The position numbers and the translations under genes are program-made. A model generated the notes under the pieces. That model saw nothing but the letters and a program-made list of their open reading frames with translations, was not told the origin of the DNA and did no database searches. 35,469 nt of DNA. It comes from Nemertoderma westbladi. Its lineage: Eukaryota > Xenacoelomorpha > Nemertodermatida > Nemertodermatidae. The stretch lies in the NCBI GenBank assembly GCA_032718475.1, contig JAUCBJ010005830.1, positions 1 to 35,469 on the forward strand. The letters run 5' to 3'. Shown piece after piece: positions 30,634 through 35,469 of the stretch; positions within the stretch are counted from its first letter, which is position 1; each line of letters opens with the position of its first letter.

Positions 30634-30817
30634 GATAATTATATTTAATTTATATTTATATTTAACGTCAAGCTACTAATAGTAAAAAACCGTACCGGTA
30701 GGTATGTACAACAAGTAAATAAAAATCGATTTTTATTTACTTGTACATACCTACCGGTACGGTTTATACTATTAGTAGCTTGACGTTAAATATAAATATA
30801 AATTAAATATAATTATC
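30634..30817. repeat. 184-bp near-perfect palindrome
   Basis: The arms GATAATTATATTTAATT... to ATCGAT and back match apart from one substitution and two small length differences (AGTAAAAAACC against AGTATAAACC, and GTACAACAAG against GTACAAG). The centre is ATCGAT at 30725-30730. No clear target duplication. Could be a foldback/MITE element or a palindrome arising from hairpin-mediated inverted duplication. Confidence 0.9.
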
Positions 30818-30931
30818 AACTTGTCAAGCTTTCCTTACAACTGCATAACTAAAAGATAATTATCTGGCCCACTAAATGTAGGAGTTTTGCAGCAGATTGG
30901 CGGGTCGATATATTACAGTAGGTTATGTGCA

Positions 30932-31543
30932 TACTACTACTAGGATCGGCATGCTGCATTACAGCTGCATTTTTAAGAATGCTGTGCCGGCTTGTCAACA
31001 AAATTGCACCGCCACAACTCCCTATCACCCATGACATTTGCTAGATCATCCGCATCTTTAAGGCCAGTGTCCTTTAAGATGCGTCTCAAGAAAGTTATGG
31101 GCTGTCCACCATGCTTATTCACTCCATGAGGCTGCCAAAGTACAAGATTATGCACTGGCTGGTCCTCACGGCGAAATTAATGTCCTGCAAAGCGGAGGCG
31201 ATTTTGTTCTAGTGTCAAGCTTGGGGGAACCAATGAGACACCTCCAATGTTATATAGTGTCTGGTTGGAGATGTGTGCATTGTACTTGACACAATGAACC
31301 CGGCGTAGCATTCTTGTGAATGTGCCATCCAGAGATTTGGTGTCCTCAGCAGTTAGAGCCCAGCATGGACTCCCGTAGAGGAGTACTGGAACTACTGCTG
31401 CTCTAAATAACCGGACCTTAAGTTTCCGATTAATTCTTGGTGACTTCCAAATCCTGGAAAGCCTATTCAAGGCTGCCCATGCCTTTCCCTTACGTATTCG
31501 AAGGTCCTCACCTGACTTCCGGATCCATGTGTATACGCATTCC
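30932..31543 (-). mobile_element. LINE family 2, copy 4 (longest clean copy), next to an exon
   Basis: 3' tail TAGTAGTAGTA (30932-30944), 3' UTR, and on the minus strand the C-terminal part of ORF2 in two frames: WIRKSGEDLRIRKGKAW, then RKLKVRLFRAAVVPVLLYG, LDGTFTRMLRR, NQTLYNIGGVSLVPPSL, RLRFAGH (31470-31177), then a frame change near 31160 to LVLWQPHGVNKHGGQPITFL and ending FVDKPAQHS (to 30973). It is 5'-truncated at about 31527-31545, only about 30-45 bases before the next exon's acceptor. Antisense to the host gene. Confidence 0.88.
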
Positions 31544-31571
31544 GGTAATTGTATTTAACTTTGCGTTTTAG

Positions 31572-31776
31572 AATGATTATGGCGGAACTACTAGCAACTG
31601 AGTCAACATATATAGCAGAGCTTAAAGATGTATTGTTGGGATACAAAGCTGTGTTAGACCAGCCTGCTAAGTCACATCCCTTACACTATCAACTGGCAGA
31701 AAAGTCTGATATACTCTTTGGCAACCTTGGAGAAATCTTTGCATTCCATTCTAAAATATTTATGCGTGATTTAGAG
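31572..31776 (+). CDS. MCF2L: Exon of MCF2/MCF2L-type RhoGEF: start of DH domain
   Basis: 205 bases, entering in phase 2 (its first A completes the Arg codon begun at 27364) and leaving in phase 0 at donor GTAGGT (31777). The acceptor is TTGCGTTTTAG (31570-31571). The translation MIMAELLATESTYIAELKDV is the classic opening of a Dbl-homology domain (conserved region 1, E-L-x-x-T-E-x-x-Y), followed by SDILFGNLGEIFAFHSKIF, the FGN-x-x-E-I-x-x-F-H block shared with MCF2L. This domain catalyses GDP release from Rho GTPases at membranes. The upstream ATG in the intron is not a start. Confidence 0.95.
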
Positions 31777-31876
31777 GTAGGTTTTGGTTTTAAATGATTT
31801 GGGACTTTGTAAGTTTTAGAATTGTGAAATATGTGCCAGTATGCCTACGAGTATTATGGTAGCCAGTATGGCCCCG

Positions 31877-31985
31877 CCAGTATGTTACCGCGTCATTCGA
31901 AATATAATCACATTTGTTACACACTACATATTATGTAGTGTGTAACAAATGTGATTATATTTCGAATGACGCGGTAACATACTGG
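31877..31985. repeat. Perfect 109-bp palindrome (two 54-nt arms, 1-nt centre)
   Basis: The left arm CCAGTATGTTACCGCGTCAT... to CTACATA (31877-31930) is exactly reverse-complementary to 31932-31985, with a single T at 31931. Two more CCAGTATG words lie just left (31842 and 31863), and CATACTGGCG occurs in inverted form near 33385, so it may be part of a larger TIR structure. Confidence 0.95.
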
Positions 31986-32036
31986 ATATACTAGAAATAC
32001 ATAGTAAATGTATGGCGTAGGATCTGTTCTAGGAGA

Positions 32037-32472
32037 GTAGCCCCCCGGTCAGTAGCCCCCGGACAGTAGCCCCCCGGACAGTAGCCCTCCGGACAGTAGC
32101 CCCCGGACAGTAGCCCCCGGACAGTAGCCCCCCGGACAGTAGCCCCCCGGACAGTAGCCCCCGGACAGTAGCCCACGGGCAATAGTCCCCCGGGACAGTA
32201 GCCCCCCGGACAGTAGCCCCCGGACAGTAGCCCCCGGGCAATAGTCCCCCGGGACAGTAGCCCCCCGGACAGTAGCCCCCGGACAGTAGCCCCCCGGATA
32301 GTAGCCCCCGGACTGTAGGCCCCGGACAGTAGCCCCCCGGACAGTAGCCACCCGGACAGTAGCCCCCGGACAATAGTCCCCCGGGACAGTAGCCACCCGG
32401 ACATTTCCCCCCCGGACAGTAGCCCTCCAGAAGTAGCCCCCTGGACAGTAGCCCCCCGGACACTAACCCCAC
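32037..32472. repeat. GC-rich minisatellite, ~15-16-bp unit, about 28 units
   Basis: Unit GACAGTAGCCCCCCG with length variants (four to six C) and occasional GGGCAATAGTCCCC units. The minus-strand frames that stay open through it are repeat artefacts. The same repeat in opposite orientation is at 33237-33314. Confidence 0.93.
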
Positions 32473-32506
32473 CCGAATGAGTTTTTAACCTTTATGTTTT
32501 GTGTTT

Positions 32507-32857
32507 ATGAGTGTTATTTTGATATTGGTTAGTGTTATAGAACCTCAGTAGATATTTTTTTATGGTAGCTTGTGTTTTTTTTACTAGCTACGGCAGTATT
32601 TTTTGAAAATAAAAAAATTTATATTGTTTTGAGTGTTTTTTGATATTGGTGAATGTTCTAGAACCTAAGTAAATTTTTTTATGGTAGCTACTATTTTTTG
32701 AAAATTATTTTGGTCATTAATATATTCTGCAACATTTTAAACCTGAAATATCCATGTTTTTACATTTTTTTTATAATTTAAAAATATACTAGCTATCAAA
32801 AAACACTAGCTATCATAAAAAAACATATCTACTAATGATCTATAGTATATTCACCAA
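32507..32857. repeat. Diverged direct duplication plus inverted copy of an AT-rich module
   Basis: A module with GATATTGGT(G/T)A(G/A)TGTT, TAGAACCT(C/A)AGTA and TTTTTTTATGGTAGCT occurs twice head to tail (32518-32575 and 32640-32690), and a related version appears inverted at 32790-32857 (ATCATAAAAAAACATATCTA). It lies between the two opposed GTAGCCCCCCGG minisatellites. Confidence 0.65.
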
Positions 32858-32860
32858 TAC

Positions 32861-33110
32861 TACTACTAGGATCGGCATGCTGTATTACAGCTGCATTTTT
32901 AAGAATGCTGGCCGGCTTGTCAACAAAATTGCACCGCCACAATTCCCTATCACCCATGACATTTGCTAGATCATCCGCATCTTCAAGGCCAGTGTCCTTT
33001 AAGATGCGTCTCAAGAAAGTCATGGGCTGTCCACCATGCTTATTCACTCATGCACTCGCTGTATGTACTGGCTTATATAGTGTCTATGGTTGTGTTGGTT
33101 ATACTATATA
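32861..33110 (-). mobile_element. LINE family 2, copy 5, with perfect 22-bp target duplication
   Basis: 250 bp of the LINE 3' end, tail TACTACTACTAGG on the plus strand. The direct flanks 32839-32860 and 33111-33132 are identical over 22 bases (starting TCTATAGTATATTCACC), which is a clear target-primed insertion signature. Relative to copy 4 it lacks internal segments between 33050 and 33085, so it was rearranged during or before insertion. Confidence 0.92.
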
Positions 33111-33236
33111 TCTATAGTATATTCACCAATACAAAAAGAACATTAAAAAATATTATATTCTGGAATTTCAGTGATATAAAATAATACTGAATAAATGAAA
33201 AATATAGATGTTTTTTTCTTAATACTACTCATCTTT

Positions 33237-33314
33237 TGGGGCTGGGGGGCTACTTTCCGGGGGCTACTGTTCCGGGGGGCTATTGTCCGGGGGGCTACTG
33301 TTCCGGGGGGCTAC
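33237..33314. repeat. Inverted counterpart of the GTAGCCCCCCGG minisatellite
   Basis: Five units of TTCCGGGGGGCTACTG, the reverse complement of the repeat at 32037-32472. The opposed pair encloses about 760 bp. Confidence 0.9.
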
Positions 33315-33500
33315 GCACTGTAATGACATACTGAGAAATAATGTCGCACTGCGATATAAACTTGGAAAATATTGCATACTGGCGATTTAATAGTGCGAAA
33401 TTAATTCCATAGAAATAAACAAAAATTATTAAGTACCGTATTAATATTATCATAAAATTGAACTGGTTTCGAAATAATTAGAATATTTTTGTTTATACAG

Positions 33501-33644
33501 GCCTATCGTGATTCCCCAGAAGGTGTTGCTAGGTGTTTCCTTGACAACCGAGATTGGTTCCAGGTCTACGGCGATTACTGCCAGAACCGCCCACATAGCG
33601 AAAAACTGTTGTCGCACCTTGGAGAATCCAGTCAGTTCCTAAAG
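33501..33644 (+). CDS. MCF2L: Exon of MCF2/MCF2L-type RhoGEF: middle of DH domain
   Basis: 48 codons, acceptor TTTGTTTATACAG (33499-33500), donor AAG|GTGAGA at 33645, phase 0 on both sides. The translation starts AYRDSPEGVARCFLDN and contains FQVYGDYCQNRPHSEKLL, matching the C-F-L...F-x-x-Y-x-x-Y-C-x-N-x-P-x-S-E block of the DBL/DBS DH domain (conserved region 2 area). The open frame runs on past the donor to 33761, but that extension has no family similarity and is intron. Confidence 0.95.
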
Positions 33645-33997
33645 GTGAGAGTATCTAGATTGAAGCAGAGGAGAGATTCTAGTTCTCTAGAAGTGGTGAC
33701 ATTCAGACGTCAACGTATATTTCGATGGATCACTTTCATCGCTTTTACTCGAATAGACTAACCAAATCTTAAGGTCAAACCTTGTCTTGAATTATTGGCG
33801 CCCAAATTCGGGATATTCACCCGTTACCTTGACAATATAGAAACTTTCTTTACCAACCAAATTAGCATTTTCGAAATGATAAGAAAAATTTATTAAAATT
33901 CAGGGGAAATACCGGCGAAGTACCATTATGATATTATGCTAGACACCCAGCCATCGTAAAGCTTCCCATTATAGAGGTTCTCGCGCCAGATATGGAT
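33645..33997. other. Short intron part, nothing recognised
   Basis: Ordinary intronic sequence between the donor at 33645 and the repeat starting at 33998. Confidence 0.6.
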
Positions 33998-34227
33998 GGG
34001 GGAACTGGACGCAATAAAAATTCATCCCTCTCCAGGGGAAATTCGACGCAAATAACAAATGATTACTCTCAAAAATAAAACTGTAACCTGTTCTATTGTT
34101 TTAGTTTATTGTTTTGGTTAAAATAACGTACCAATGTAACCTGCTCCTTTCCCTAAATTTAGAATTTAACATTGAGGCGGGATATTAATTCGCCAAGATG
34201 GGATTTGCGTCCAGACCCCCCCCCCCC
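33998..34227. repeat. MITE-like dispersed repeat, ~230 bp, with GGGGG..CTGGACGCAA ends
   Basis: The left end GGGGGAACTGGACGCAATAA is inverted at the right end as TTGCGTCCAGACCCCC, running into C12 (34216-34227). The interior (GTAACCTGTTCTATTGTTTT, TTTGGTTAAAATAACGTACC, GTAACCTGCTCCTTTCC) is shared with 13032-13200. No convincing target duplication. Confidence 0.7.
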
Positions 34228-34413
34228 TGTCTCTCTCGCGGTGATAGTGGCAGGTAGAACCTCCCACATAATTACTATAAATAGAAGCCTAAAGTACAAA
34301 TACAGTAGGCCTAATACTAATTGCATTTCATTCTACTTTGTTGTTTAGAGTAAATAAAAGAGCCGCTTCATGAATCACCACTGTCGTCTCCAATCTTATT
34401 TATTACTTTCTAG

Positions 34414-34635
34414 GACTGTCAGGCATCTCTCGGACATAGACTGCCGCTGTCGTCTTACCTACTGAAACCTGTTCAACGTATCACAAAATACCAACTAATA
34501 CTTCGGGAACTTATCAAGAACACTCCCTCTAGCGAAGTTACTTATGTTGACTTGGTTGACGCTTACGATACAATGGTTAATCTATTGAGGAATATTAACG
34601 ACATTATGCATCAGCAGGCCATTACGGGAATTCAG
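34414..34635 (+). CDS. MCF2L: Exon of MCF2/MCF2L-type RhoGEF: DH domain conserved region 3
   Basis: 74 codons, acceptor TTACTTTCTAG (34412-34413), donor CAG|GTTGGC at 34636 (a slightly weak donor), phase 0 at both ends. The translation contains [20 protein letters not shown], the most conserved helix of Dbl-homology domains, which contacts the GTPase, and then an acidic helix with [17 protein letters not shown], the end of the DH domain, as in MCF2L. All hallmark residues are intact, so the exchange activity is presumably preserved. This exon gives the strongest family identification in the window. Confidence 0.97.
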
Positions 34636-35214
34636 GTTGGCCTACCAATACTCTGTTAGATTAGTGAACTATGTCCGTGTAATTATCATTGATTTTAGTA
34701 AAAGTACAATGTATAGTGGGTGGGTTGTAGCTTTTGATAAAGACTGATGGGGTTGGCACCTTGGCAGGCCCTAAAGATGTTAATTACTGATCGACTGTGC
34801 ATAAAAAGAATGAGCTTTACTGCTTTGCGAGAGCGCCGTACAGCACTTCAATCCCGGAGGCCACAAGTTGGATCCGACCGGGATTTCTATTGTGGCCAGC
34901 CGGCAGTGTTGTTATTTATCTCTTCCGCGTTTTGATGAACGAGGTCCCGGGAAAATTTAATTGCATTTTGTAACTAGGTCGCAAACCCATTATTATTAGG
35001 TTATGGCTTCCGCTCGGGGAGTGAGGAAGAAGGTTATGTAGTTAAAGCATTTAAACAATGAGATTGACGCCCACTGCGGTACAGGTAATTGCCAAAAGAA
35101 CGTACCATATTCCTGTGTTTCAGGTTTCACGTTCACATGTTTCTACCTTAAATTACGGAATGATCTAAAGATATAAATACTATATAATATATTAAGGTCT
35201 GTTCTTATGTATAG
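34636..35214. other. Intron between DH and PH exons, nothing firm
   Basis: About 580 bp. A hairpin-forming stretch AATCCCGG...CCGGGATT around 34850-34883 with GC-rich flanks could be a SINE piece, but I see no clear polymerase III A/B boxes or tail. Confidence 0.5.
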
Positions 35215-35427
35215 ATTGACAATGGATACTCTGGTAGACTAGTTACCCAAGGCCCTGTAAGTCTGTGGGTTAAACACAGAAGTTCCTCCGCTCTCCTAAC
35301 TGATATTCGATTCAGACCGATGAACCGACATCTCTTCCTCTACCAACACATCGCGGTTCTGTGTAAGAAACGCGAATCCTCGGACTCACAAGACGACTTG
35401 CAATATGTTTACAAGACTTCCTGGAGG
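35215..35427 (+). CDS. MCF2L: Exon of MCF2/MCF2L-type RhoGEF: start of PH domain
   Basis: 71 codons, acceptor TTCTTATGTATAG (35213-35214), perfect donor AGG|GTAAGT at 35428, phase 0. The translation IDNGYSGRLVTQGPVSLWVK opens the pleckstrin-homology domain that follows DH in all Dbl proteins. Then RFRPMNRHLFLYQHIAVLCK and a Lys/Arg-Glu-Ser-Ser-Asp loop match the beta strands of MCF2L (RFKPMQRHLFL-type). The domain's remaining strands and the C-terminal helix must be in exons beyond the right edge. The PH domain binds phosphoinositides and assists GTPase exchange in the family. Confidence 0.95.
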
Positions 35428-35469
35428 GTAAGTTCATTTATATGTAACTTATTTAATTAATTTATTGGA

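Noticed and set aside
31991-32472. Gly/Leu/Cys-rich minus-strand repeat proteins
   Set aside because: All three minus frames are open across a GC minisatellite. No start context or conservation.
33645-33761. C-terminal extension of the exon at 33501
   Set aside because: A consensus donor at 33645 and family alignment end the exon there. The extension has no similarity and the next exon continues the DH domain.
34795-34890. tRNA gene or tRNA-derived SINE
   Set aside because: A hairpin is present, but I could not place A and B boxes or an acceptor stem.

Overview
The window is animal nuclear DNA, not bacterial. It has introns with GT/AG borders, LINEs, an LTR retrotransposon, nested DNA transposons, minisatellites and long poly-G/C tracts. 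The words TAGGCCTA and ACCGGTA are very frequent. From memory of such genomes this points to an invertebrate deuterostome, most likely an echinoderm or hemichordate, but I cannot fix the species.

The only host gene I can support runs left to right on the + strand. Eight consecutive internal exons (7527-7718, 21553-21741, 26766-27044, 27274-27365, 31572-31776, 33501-33644, 34414-34635, 35215-35427) join in a compatible reading frame into 512 codons. They encode the middle of a Dbl-family Rho guanine-nucleotide exchange factor of the MCF2/MCF2L (DBL/DBS) type: a spectrin-like helical region, a linker with the RPVQPV signature, a whole DH domain and the start of the PH domain. The N-terminal part (CRAL-TRIO/SEC14 in this family) must lie left of the window, and the rest of the PH domain and the C-terminus to the right.

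Almost everything else is intronic and repeat-derived. Region 1-7526 holds a G/T-only satellite, a 2.2-kb terminal-inverted-repeat (TIR) element with a 5-bp target duplication (1096-3296), and AT-rich intron with poly-G tracts. The 13.8-kb intron 7719-21552 holds a 2.4-kb TIR element (8191-10569) and a stack of insertions: a second 5-bp-duplication element (10995-20435) that was entered by a 985-bp hAT element (11686-12670) and by a complete Ty3/gypsy element (13419-20211). The gypsy element has identical 330-bp LTRs, a primer-binding site, a polypurine tract and one open 1768-codon gag-pol frame, so it looks very young. The 21742-26765 intron holds an old LINE copy split by a 20-bp minisatellite and a nearly full-length but frameshifted 3.3-kb RTE-like LINE. 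The 27366-31571 intron is packed with a 33-bp minisatellite, a 150-bp tandem repeat carrying CTCF-like words, a large palindrome and LINE ends. The 31777-33500 intron has a perfect 109-bp palindrome and GC-rich minisatellites in opposite orientations around a LINE copy that has a perfect 22-bp target duplication.

The most interesting pattern is that three TIR elements carry clusters of short palindromes built on similar plans (for example ACGCCAAATTTTGGCGT, AAGTCCAATATTGGACTT, TTTGACATTATGTCAAA). In two of them these sit beside TIRs beginning CAGT..GG and 5-bp target duplications. They may be a related group of non-autonomous elements whose transposase-binding sites have diversified. Every LINE copy lies antisense to the host gene.
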